Positions 36,477 through 43,563 of a stretch of DNA of 64,000 nt are shown here, in pieces. The notes below the pieces were generated by a model. It worked only from the letters and a program-made list of their open reading frames with translations. It ran no database searches and was not told where the DNA came from. The stretch is from assembly GCF_008932115.1 (NCBI RefSeq), contig NZ_CP044543.1, positions 310,001 to 374,000 on the forward strand. The letters are read 5' to 3'. A program made the translations under genes and the position numbers. Each line of letters starts with the position of its first letter. The stretch's first letter is position 1. This stretch comes from Bradyrhizobium betae. Lineage in GTDB: Bacteria; Pseudomonadota; Alphaproteobacteria; Rhizobiales; Xanthobacteraceae.

Positions 36477-38243
36477 CTAGCCGGCTTTCAGAAGCCAAGC
36501 GGGTGCATTGTCGTTGGATGCCGGATCGAGATCGCGCATGAGCAGCCAGCCGGAGAACGTTCCTGTGGCCGGGTTGTAGTTGAACACCCGGTTCATGAAA
36601 GCGCGGCTCACCGTGATGGTGCAGCTGCCTGCCGCCGTGAAATTCGCCAGCACGCGCATCGTGACCGCAGTTTTGCTCGTCGAGGCCGCCAATGGCTTGG
36701 TGGGATAGCCCTTCAGATCGAACGTGTAGGCCGTCGTTGGGCCGTTGTTTGTGCCACCTCCCGTGGCGGCCGCGGCGCCATAGAGCATCAGGGAATCCCG
36801 CGTGCCCGCATCGGTCTGCATCGCCAAGTCGCCATAGACTGAGCAGTTGCTTGAGCCGTTCGCCACCGACACCTTGGCGCCGCCCTGCCAGAAATAGCTC
36901 AAATCCCAGTTCTGCGCGCTCGGTGCGGTGCTCTGGATCCGCCACGTGTCCGCACCGGTCGTGGTGATGGCGAACGTGATGTCGTTGCCGCAATTGCCAG
37001 CCGAGTTACACCATGTCGAAGCAGCATTGGTGATGGTAACGCTGACGCCTGCCGTGCCGCAGACCTGCGTCCAGGTCGAGGGCACCGTACCGCTCGAAAG
37101 TGTGCAGGTGGTATTGGTGCCGCCGCTCGTGGCCGTGAAAAGCGGGTTCGTGATGTAGGAATATTCGTTCGTCGGATAGAGGCTGTTGATCGCGGCCAGC
37201 TCGAAATCAACCGGAGCGAAGAAGTTCTGGAACGCGCTATTGAAGCGCGCGGCCGCAAGCGAGGCGCCGAAATTGTTGAAGTGCGTGACGTTGTCGAGCA
37301 GCACGTTGTCGACGAACGAGACCGCCGTGGCTGAGCCAGCAGCCTTCCACAGCGACGGGTTTGCCGACCAGAGGAACACGCGACCAGGATAGGCGGCGGC
37401 GATCGCGCGTTGGTACGAGATCAGTTCATATAGTGCGCTCAGCGGGCTATAGGTCGTCGTCATCGACTCCGCGGAAACAACGGCGTTCGAGGTGATCGAA
37501 TAGGTGCCGACACCGCCCACCGCTCCCGTCAGCTGCGCCACGATCTGGGTGCTGGAAGTCACGCCCGCGCCGACCAGTATCTGGCGCGGCCGAATCGTTC
37601 CGCTCACTACCGAGTTGACCGTCAGCACGTTGCCGGTTGTCTGCCCATTGAAGGATGCAATCGTGGCGCCGGTATTGTTGATGAGCGTATTGCCCGGCTC
37701 CTCGGTGAGGATGACGTTTTTACCGGCCGCAAGAAACGCATTGATCGCAGTTTGAAGATTGCCCGCAGCGACCGAGGCGACGTTGGATTGATCGACCACC
37801 ACCCCGTTGGCATTGGTGAACGGGAAAGCGCCTCCGCTTGGAGAGATGGTGCAACTCCCGCCGGCGGCATTGAGATCGTTGACGGCGGGATAGCCGATGA
37901 TCACCCACTGGTTCTTGCTGGCGACGATCTGTGCGATGTTGGAAGGCTGCAAATACTGATCGGTACGACACCCCGACAGCGCCGCCATGACGCCGACCTG
38001 GTAGCGATTGGAGGCAAGAGCGCTCGCCTGAGCAAACCAGTTGACGCCGCTCGTCCCACAATAGCTGGCAGCCTCGCTGTTGCACGTGCCACTGGCCCAG
38101 ATGTCCGCCATCCGACTGTCGCCGATGACGTCCATCGTGATCGCCGACTGTCCGGTCCAGACTGGCGGATTCTGGATGCCATCGGCCTGCGCACAACAGA
38201 GGCCGAGCAGCAGTGCAAGGAAGACGAGGAACTGTCGCTTCAT
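36477..38243 (-). CDS. Exported SGNH/GDSL hydrolase in the head cassette
   Basis: A 588-residue protein with a Sec signal peptide (KRQFLVFLALLLGLCCAQA). The SGNH blocks are present in order: the nucleophile in VIGDSRMADIW, a Gly block in ALSGCRTDQYL, the Asn block in GYPAVNDLNAA and the Asp/His block in LLDNVTHFNNFG. SGNH enzymes remove acetyl or acyl groups from sugars. The C-terminal 230 residues are beta-rich with a carbohydrate-module look. I chose ATG 38243, with GGAG eight bases upstream. Two roles fit: a virion-borne polysaccharide deacetylase, or a lysogen-expressed enzyme that alters the surface. Confidence 0.75.
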   Translation of the reverse strand: MKRQFLVFLALLLGLCCAQADGIQNPPVWTGQSAITMDVIGDSRMADIWASGTCNSEAASYCGTSGVNWFAQASALASNRYQVGVMAALSGCRTDQYLQPSNIAQIVASKNQWVIIGYPAVNDLNAAGGSCTISPSGGAFPFTNANGVVVDQSNVASVAAGNLQTAINAFLAAGKNVILTEEPGNTLINNTGATIASFNGQTTGNVLTVNSVVSGTIRPRQILVGAGVTSSTQIVAQLTGAVGGVGTYSITSNAVVSAESMTTTYSPLSALYELISYQRAIAAAYPGRVFLWSANPSLWKAAGSATAVSFVDNVLLDNVTHFNNFGASLAAARFNSAFQNFFAPVDFELAAINSLYPTNEYSYITNPLFTATSGGTNTTCTLSSGTVPSTWTQVCGTAGVSVTITNAASTWCNSAGNCGNDITFAITTTGADTWRIQSTAPSAQNWDLSYFWQGGAKVSVANGSSNCSVYGDLAMQTDAGTRDSLMLYGAAAATGGGTNNGPTTAYTFDLKGYPTKPLAASTSKTAVTMRVLANFTAAGSCTITVSRAFMNRVFNYNPATGTFSGWLLMRDLDPASNDNAPAWLLKAG

Positions 38244-38258
38244 CACAGGCGGCTCCCG

Positions 38259-38690
38259 CTACTGGACCGCGACGTAAAGACTGTCGCCGCTGGACGCGCA
38301 CGTCCCGACGATCGGCCCGCCGTCCGTGTAGGGATAGTATCGAGTGTAGGAACCGCCCGGCGCCAGTAGCAGCGAGGCCTTCGCCGCGGTCATAGTCTGC
38401 TTGCTTCCGGACGTCGTGACGCTGGTCGAGGTCGTGTTTCCGGCCACGACCGAACCATCGACATTCACCCAGCAATTGTCCGACACATTGTTGTTTTGGA
38501 TCGTGAGCGCACGCCGCGAATTGTCGGCGGCCTGGATGGTCTGATACGTGTTCCCGGTCGTGATTGACACGGACCAGTTGGCCGATGGAATCGCGCCTTG
38601 CGCGAGGACCGCGCCGGCATTCACAAGCAGCGCAACCGCAACTGCCATCATCCTCAGCAATGCCAGCATCGAATTCTCCACTTTGATCAT
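38259..38690 (-). CDS. Small signal-peptide protein next to portal
   Basis: A 143-residue protein with a Sec signal peptide (LLRMMAVAVALLVNAGAVLA, cleaved after AQG). The mature part is a small beta sandwich: RRALTIQNNNVSDNCWVNVD, LLLAPGGSYTRYYPYTDGG and a cysteine pair. I recall this ALTIQNNN...LAPGGSYTRY pattern from rhizobial phages, unnamed. Its start overlaps the portal stop (TGATG), so it is translated with portal. Possible roles are head decoration or a surface protein. Confidence 0.65.
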   Translation of the reverse strand: MIKVENSMLALLRMMAVAVALLVNAGAVLAQGAIPSANWSVSITTGNTYQTIQAADNSRRALTIQNNNVSDNCWVNVDGSVVAGNTTSTSVTTSGSKQTMTAAKASLLLAPGGSYTRYYPYTDGGPIVGTCASSGDSLYVAVQ

Positions 38691-40720
38691 CAGCGCATGC
38701 CTGCGCCAATTGGCGCAGGCTGCCGGGGTGGCGGTTGCATGCCGGCCTGCCCCTGCTGCGGCGAAAGGAACGGCGCCATCACCTCGTGCGCTTTGAACAG
38801 CGAATCCCGCACGAACTCCGCGGCATCGAGATCGGAGGCGCGCGCGAGATGTCCGGCGCGCGCGGCCTCCGTCGTGACGGCCGCCTTCTTCTGCTCGGCA
38901 GACGCAAGCGACAATTGCGCGCCGGCCAATGCCTTCTGCGTGTCTGCCGCCTGTTTGGCGTTCTTGCCGGCGGCATGCTCCAGCTCGAGCTTGGTCTTGG
39001 CTTGCTGAATCTGCAGCTGCTCCGGCTTCGGCTTCATCATCTCCGCGACGCGGTCCTTTTCGTCGCGCGGAATAGCCGGATCGAGCTCGATCAGGACCTG
39101 CGGCGGGATGGTGCCTGGCGGGTACTTGGAGAGCTTGTCCGCAAGCTCCTGCATGGCGGAGATCACGTCCGGTCCTTCATCAAGCACGATGTTAACGTCA
39201 AGCGCGCCCACCGCATTGACGATGACAGGCCGGCCCCATTGGTCCAGATCGACGCCGTTGAGCTGGATGAACTCGGCCAGCTTCTGGTTATTGTTGACGC
39301 GGATCCAGCGCTCCGCCTTCCAGTGTCGCTGCGCCGCGTTCCAGATCTTGCGGTAGAGGTTGAGCTTCCACATCCGATGGCCGAGCACGAACGGACCAAG
39401 TTCGGCCATGCCGGGCTGGCGCAGCAGCTCGATCGCCTTGCCCGAGAGACTGTTGAGGCCCGCGCCGCTTGCGGCTGCAAGGTTGGCATTGGCAAAACCA
39501 TCCAGCTCGTCCTTGGCGTCCTGCGTGAACGAGGTGAAGGTCGCGACCTCAGGCGTGGTGTCGTCGACCTTGAGGTCGAACCCCTTGTTTTTCTCGACCA
39601 CACCGTCATGACGGGCAACCTCGCGGCGCGTGATCTCGACGTCATCGACCGCGCCCTTGTCCATCACGACACGGCGCGAATTGGCCAGCGCCATCGTCTT
39701 GGACTTGCCCTGGTTAAGCGCATCCTGCGGCCCCTTGAAGGTGCGCACGAACGAGTAGCGATCGCCGTCCTGGTCGATGAACGGGCCCCACATCTCGAAA
39801 GACGAGGTCGAGTTGCCACGCTCGTCGAAGAACGGCGAGATGCCCTGGTCGAGCAGGACGTTCGCGACATAGAACGCCCAGCACCACTTGCCCTTGTGCT
39901 TGTACCAATGCTCGACCATGCGCACGCGGCGGGTCGACGTGATCAGCCACTTGATCTCGCGATCGGGGTTGGTGGTGAGGTCGCTGTCGCCCTGGAAGAG
40001 GCCCTGAAGCAGCTCTTCCTTGTCCGGGAACATCTCGACCGCGGCCTCGACGTCCATCCATTTGGCGACGCCCTCGTAGCGGACATCCTTGAAGTCGACC
40101 CGGTAGGACCTGGCATCGTAGAAATACTCGTCGCCGATAACCCATTCGATTCCGATGTCGGGATCGCCCTTGTCGCCCTTCTGAAGCACCAGCTGCACAC
40201 CGCCGATGCCGTCGATGCCGGTCTGTAGCAGCGACCAGTAGTTAAGCGAGTTCTTGAACTGGTTGGCATCCAGCACGTAGCGCACCGACTGCGTCGCGAC
40301 CGCCGCGCCCACCTCGCTCTTGGGGTCGCGCCCCTCGGCCTTCGGATCGCCGCGCATACGCTCGACCAGGCCGACGATGCCGTTGATCTTGCGCCCGACC
40401 CGATTCCAGATCTGTACCGGCTGATGACGGGCCTTGAGCACGCGCAACTGTTCAGCCGTGAGCTGGGCGCCGTGATAGTAGCGCCGTGAGTCCTTGGCTT
40501 CCTCGACCTCCTCGACCTTGGAATCCATGTAGTCGAGAAACTGCCGGCGCAGCTCGCCGACGGAGAGGAACTGATCCGGGTTGAACGCGGCGCCGCCGGC
40601 GGCTTCATGCCGTGAAAAATCGTCCGACGTCTCCGGCTCCGGCTGCTGCACGAGCGGCGCCAGCCGTGCCGCATCGGCGCGGTCCATCTCGTCCAGAGGC
40701 GAGTACTCGACGACGGGCAT
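38690..40720 (-). CDS. P22-like portal protein
   Basis: A 676-residue portal that forms the dodecameric ring at the packaging vertex. Seen: ELRRQFLDYMDSKVEEVEEA, then RRYYHGAQLTAEQLRVLKAR, QIWNRVGRKINGIVGLVERM and the wing/stem part YSFVRTFKGPQDALNQGKSK. These match P22-like portals. The C-terminal coiled region (EHAAGKNAKQAADTQKALAG) is the barrel-like extension. The last residues, PAPIGAGMR, are encoded by copy 3 of the palindrome. Confidence 0.88.
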   Translation of the reverse strand: MPVVEYSPLDEMDRADAARLAPLVQQPEPETSDDFSRHEAAGGAAFNPDQFLSVGELRRQFLDYMDSKVEEVEEAKDSRRYYHGAQLTAEQLRVLKARHQPVQIWNRVGRKINGIVGLVERMRGDPKAEGRDPKSEVGAAVATQSVRYVLDANQFKNSLNYWSLLQTGIDGIGGVQLVLQKGDKGDPDIGIEWVIGDEYFYDARSYRVDFKDVRYEGVAKWMDVEAAVEMFPDKEELLQGLFQGDSDLTTNPDREIKWLITSTRRVRMVEHWYKHKGKWCWAFYVANVLLDQGISPFFDERGNSTSSFEMWGPFIDQDGDRYSFVRTFKGPQDALNQGKSKTMALANSRRVVMDKGAVDDVEITRREVARHDGVVEKNKGFDLKVDDTTPEVATFTSFTQDAKDELDGFANANLAAASGAGLNSLSGKAIELLRQPGMAELGPFVLGHRMWKLNLYRKIWNAAQRHWKAERWIRVNNNQKLAEFIQLNGVDLDQWGRPVIVNAVGALDVNIVLDEGPDVISAMQELADKLSKYPPGTIPPQVLIELDPAIPRDEKDRVAEMMKPKPEQLQIQQAKTKLELEHAAGKNAKQAADTQKALAGAQLSLASAEQKKAAVTTEAARAGHLARASDLDAAEFVRDSLFKAHEVMAPFLSPQQGQAGMQPPPRQPAPIGAGMR
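38699..38720. repeat. Dispersed palindrome, copy 3
   Basis: GCCTGCGCCAATTGGCGCAG plus GC, a perfect 22-bp palindrome, the longest of the set. It forms the last codons of the portal gene (A-P-I-G-A). Confidence 0.8.
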
Positions 40721-40723
40721 CGG

Positions 40724-41056
40724 CTACTTGGTCGCGATGCCGCGCGAGGTCTGGGATGCGCCCGTATCGCCTTCCTTGCCGGACGCGATCGGCTTTTCCT
40801 TCTTCAGCTTGGCCAGCTGCTTGTCGGAGATGTGGCCGGAGCGGGCGAGGCGTTCCGCCTTGCGCGAGACTTCGGCCATCTTGGCGGATTCCGCCGCCGC
40901 TTCCTTGCGCACCATGGCCATGAGCTTCTTGTCCCCCTGGATTTCTTCGGCCCGCATCAAGGTCCGCATAGCTTCGCGGACTTCCCATTCGTCGTACTTG
41001 CGCGAGGCCTCCGCTGTTGCGGGCCCGGGCACTGCCTTCAACGCAGACTTCGCCAT
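40724..41056 (-). CDS. Small phage protein with SHOCT-like end, before portal
   Basis: A 110-residue helical protein. I start at MAKSALKAVPGPATAEA (41056), with GGAGA eight bases upstream. It has YDEWEVREAMRTLMRAEEIQ, a coiled helix with LMAMVRKEAAAESAKMAEVS, and the segment RLARSGHISDKQLAKLKKEK that resembles the SHOCT oligomerisation motif. Its start overlaps the upstream gene by 19 bp and its stop is 3 bp before portal. Role unknown. Confidence 0.6.
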   Translation of the reverse strand: MAKSALKAVPGPATAEASRKYDEWEVREAMRTLMRAEEIQGDKKLMAMVRKEAAAESAKMAEVSRKAERLARSGHISDKQLAKLKKEKPIASGKEGDTGASQTSRGIATK

Positions 41057-41352
41057 GAGATACTCTCCTGTCGGCCGTTCTGGCGTTGCGTCGCGAGCAT
41101 TCGCGCGGCTGTTTTCGGTTGGCATCCGTCGCCCATCAGACTGATGACGCGGGAGAATCCGTATTCGTTGATGAGGTCACGCCAGGCGCGATCGAGCCCG
41201 TCGATCTTCATCATCATGCCAAGGCGATCGTACTGCTCTGGATTGTCATCATCGAGGTCAACGTCCGGCTCTTCCGGAATGTCCTGCCAGCGCGGCCGAT
41301 CGTCACGCGCGAACCGATCGCGGCGACGGCGCGTTGAAGACCTCGCGAGCAC
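41038..41352 (-). CDS. Small phage protein
   Basis: A 104-residue protein starting with GTG at 41352, four bases after the ATP-grasp stop, with GGTGAGG upstream. It has a basic N-terminus (STRRRRDRFARDDRPRW), an acidic middle (DVDLDDDNPEQYDRLGMMMK) and a helix LDRAWRDLINEYGFSRVISL. I recognise no family. It sits between the ATP-grasp and pre-portal genes and overlaps the latter. Confidence 0.55.
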   Translation of the reverse strand: MLARSSTRRRRDRFARDDRPRWQDIPEEPDVDLDDDNPEQYDRLGMMMKIDGLDRAWRDLINEYGFSRVISLMGDGCQPKTAARMLATQRQNGRQESISWRSLR

Positions 41353-41355
41353 GCC

Positions 41356-42693
41356 TCACCCCTTCGCCATCATCTTGTCGAGCTGCTTGTCCGAGATCGC
41401 GCCCCTGGCGTAGAGCGCCTCGGCCTGGCGCTGCTGCTTCGACTTCGGCTTGTCCTTGCCGAGCACGTGCTCGAGCTGCTCGCGCGCCACGTCGAGCGCG
41501 TCGATGGGCTTGTCGAGCAGATGCCCCTCGACCTGCTCGGCGACCGCCTTGCAGTTGGCGATCGCTTCATCGGGCGTATCGCCGAATGCGACCACGGCGC
41601 CGATCTCGGCGCATCCCGTCCACTGCGGGATGACGTAATACTCGCCCTCGATGCGGCAGAAATTTCGCAGCTTGACGAACTCGCGGACCTTGTCCGGGAT
41701 CGTCACGTGCATCCAGTTCTGATCGGCCCATTCGGAGATGAGCAGGACCTCGGCGCCCCACCTCGCCTTGAAGTCCGGCTCGATGACGATGCCTTCGGCG
41801 GCGAACCAGATCACCTCGGCGAGGTTGCTCATCAGGACCTGATAGAGCTCGTTGGGAGGCGAGCCTGCCCGGCAGCAGGGATCGATCAGATAGGCCTTGC
41901 CGTCCTTGGTGCAGCGAACCTCGGTCGAGAGGAAGCCGCGATAGCCGTAACGCTTGAGCGCGGGCGCGAGCTTCTCGTTGACGGAGCGCACCTGTTCGGG
42001 CAGCTCGGCCCAGCGCACCGTCTTCATCAGGTACGCTTCGTCCTTGACCTCGACGCCGGTCATCGCGCTCTTGGCGAACTTGCCGTCCACGCAGATGCCG
42101 TCATAGCCGGTCTCGACCGCATCATTGATGCCGGCCTCGACCGTGAACTCCATGACCTTGGTGTAAGCCCCGAGCTTGTGCTCCAGCTCGTTGAGCCGCA
42201 CCTCGACCTTGGCGTAGTCCTTGGCGCCAAAGGTCTCCATATCGCCGCGCGTGCCCGAGATCTTCACCCACTGATCGTCATGGGCTTTGAGATGCTTGCG
42301 CAGGGCATCGAGGCCCTTGATCACCTTGTAGGGCCCGATGTCGATGCCGAGCTTCCTGCTCTTCTCCTTCGAGGCCGGCCGGTCGATCTCCAGCTCAGCG
42401 CCGCCGCGGCAGCCGAACACGCGCTTGCCTTGCGCGGCGAGCCATTTCTGCATGCCGGCCTCATAGACATCGGGGAAGATCCAGATGTCGACCTCGTCGA
42501 AGCAATCGAACGGGTTCTCGACCCGCTCGACCCCGGGCAGGCCTTCCCCGATCAGAAGCGCATTGGACTTCGGCATGCCGCTCGTCCAGGGCACGTAATA
42601 CAGCACGCGGCCGAACGACTTGGCAAGCGTGACCGCAAGCTCGGTGAAAACGCCGTTGTCGTAGATCAGCGCCGTCTTGCTCTTGAGGTTCAC
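41356..42693 (-). CDS. ATP-grasp enzyme in the packaging module
   Basis: A 445-residue protein of ATP-grasp fold, the ligases that join a carboxylate to an amine through an acyl phosphate. N-terminal Rossmann-like part: TALIYDNGVFTELAVTLAKS, VDIWIFPDVYEAGM. ATP-binding part: PYKVIKGLDALRKHLKAH, QWVKISGTRGDMETFG. Metal-binding end: GYRGFLSTEVRCTKDGKAYL then DPCCRAGSPPNELY, with the Glu and the Asp/Arg of the active site. The last 20 residues, ALYARGAISDKQLDKMMAKG, are SHOCT-like. The neighbour upstream is AdoMetDC-like. Substrates are unknown. Confidence 0.75.
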   Translation of the reverse strand: MNLKSKTALIYDNGVFTELAVTLAKSFGRVLYYVPWTSGMPKSNALLIGEGLPGVERVENPFDCFDEVDIWIFPDVYEAGMQKWLAAQGKRVFGCRGGAELEIDRPASKEKSRKLGIDIGPYKVIKGLDALRKHLKAHDDQWVKISGTRGDMETFGAKDYAKVEVRLNELEHKLGAYTKVMEFTVEAGINDAVETGYDGICVDGKFAKSAMTGVEVKDEAYLMKTVRWAELPEQVRSVNEKLAPALKRYGYRGFLSTEVRCTKDGKAYLIDPCCRAGSPPNELYQVLMSNLAEVIWFAAEGIVIEPDFKARWGAEVLLISEWADQNWMHVTIPDKVREFVKLRNFCRIEGEYYVIPQWTGCAEIGAVVAFGDTPDEAIANCKAVAEQVEGHLLDKPIDALDVAREQLEHVLGKDKPKSKQQRQAEALYARGAISDKQLDKMMAKG

Positions 42694-42700
42694 GCCTGCC

Positions 42701-43069
42701 TCACTTCAACCGCAGTTGATGGAAGAACGCGCCGTCTTCCGCCGCCGACGGCTTGAGGCCGAAGCTCTCCGCAGAATCGAACACGACGCCTATTGCAAAT
42801 TCCCGGCAGGAGCAGACGAACAGGTAGGCGCCGTCGTGGTCCGACCATGTATCGACGACCAGGAAGGATTCCGTGATCGGCAACATCAAGGTTTGCCCGA
42901 TCCCACCCTTGCCTTCGAGCGGATAGGTCCAGACCGCGGGCTCGCCGACCGGGTACATGCCGATCGCATCGCACACCGCGACCAGGAATTCCTTCCACTG
43001 CTTTTCGGTCAGCTGGCCGTGGAGAACCAGGCCGAACGAGCGCATCCGTGCCCCCAGCGCCTCCACCAT
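42701..43069 (-). CDS. S-adenosylmethionine decarboxylase-like protein
   Basis: A 122-residue protein. It opens with a strand-helix pattern FGLVLHGQLTEKQWKEFLVA and carries ITESFLVVDTWSDHDGAYLF then VCSCREF. This resembles the AdoMetDC (SpeD/SpeH) core ESHLxIHTWPE...YAxVDxFxCG. The Glu-Ser pair at which the proenzyme cleaves itself is kept, but the two His of ESHLxIH are Phe and Asp. So either it has lost activity, or it has another decarboxylase substrate, as described for some AdoMetDC homologs. It ends 7 bp before the ATP-grasp gene. Confidence 0.5.
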   Translation of the reverse strand: MVEALGARMRSFGLVLHGQLTEKQWKEFLVAVCDAIGMYPVGEPAVWTYPLEGKGGIGQTLMLPITESFLVVDTWSDHDGAYLFVCSCREFAIGVVFDSAESFGLKPSAAEDGAFFHQLRLK

Positions 43070-43233
43070 CAGACGCTGTCCAGATGGCGCTTGGCGGCCT
43101 TTTCGGAGATCAGCCCGCGATTGATCGCGCCCTTGGCGGCCTTGCGGGTGACCGCCTTGCTCTTTCGGCTGTGCGCGGGCTTGCCCTGGTAGGCGATCGC
43201 CTTGTTGGCGGGGGCGGCGGTCGTCTCAGCCAT
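43069..43233 (-). CDS. 54-residue basic phage protein
   Basis: I start at MAETTAAPANKAIAYQG (43233), with GGAG ten bases upstream. The protein is Lys/Arg-rich (HSRKSKAVTRKAAKG) and ends AINRGLISEKAAKRHLDSV, a SHOCT-like tail similar to two neighbours. Its stop overlaps the AdoMetDC-like start (TGATG), and its start overlaps an acidic microprotein gene by 8 bp. Role unknown. Confidence 0.55.
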   Translation of the reverse strand: MAETTAAPANKAIAYQGKPAHSRKSKAVTRKAAKGAINRGLISEKAAKRHLDSV

Positions 43234-43339
43234 CCAATTCGTCTCCGTCAGGCTCTTCGCTGTAGTCGCGCCACGCATCCGGATCATCCGGCTCGACCTC
43301 GGCAGCATCGAGGTCGTCGTCATCGTCCGGGTCGATCAC
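43226..43339 (-). CDS. 37-residue acidic microprotein
   Basis: A GTG-started frame, translated as IDPDDDDDLDAAEVEPDDPD, then AWRDYSEEPDGDELDG. About half of the residues are Asp or Glu. The GTG overlaps the stop of the upstream gene (GTGA), with GGGGAG of that gene close by, and the stop overlaps the next start by 8 bp. This tight coupling on both sides supports translation. A DNA-mimic or charge-balancing role beside the basic neighbour is only a guess. Confidence 0.5.
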   Translation of the reverse strand: MIDPDDDDDLDAAEVEPDDPDAWRDYSEEPDGDELDG

Positions 43340-43551
43340 TCCCCGGAGACGCCCAGCAGGGCCTTCAGCTCGCGCAGCTGCTCATTGGAGACCGGCGCAT
43401 TGTGCTTCATCGAGTGCTCGAGGCTCGAAACCAGCTCGCGCGCCCGCTCCGACAGCGAGGTCCCAGGCACATTCGGATCGCCGGGCTCTTGCCCCATCTG
43501 GGCACCGGACACGCTGGCGGCGATACCTTCGCCCTGCTCTTGGTCGGTCAT
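43336..43551 (-). CDS. Small phage protein between terminase and AdoMetDC-like gene
   Basis: A 71-residue protein. It has a Gly/Gln-rich start (DQEQGEGIAASVSGAQMGQE), a helix SERARELVSSLEHSMKHN and the end APVSNEQLRELKALLGVSGE, which also resembles a SHOCT helix pair. GGGAG lies seven bases before the ATG. It follows terminase by 12 bp. Role unknown. Confidence 0.55.
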   Translation of the reverse strand: MTDQEQGEGIAASVSGAQMGQEPGDPNVPGTSLSERARELVSSLEHSMKHNAPVSNEQLRELKALLGVSGE

Positions 43552-43563
43552 GCTCGTTCTCCC

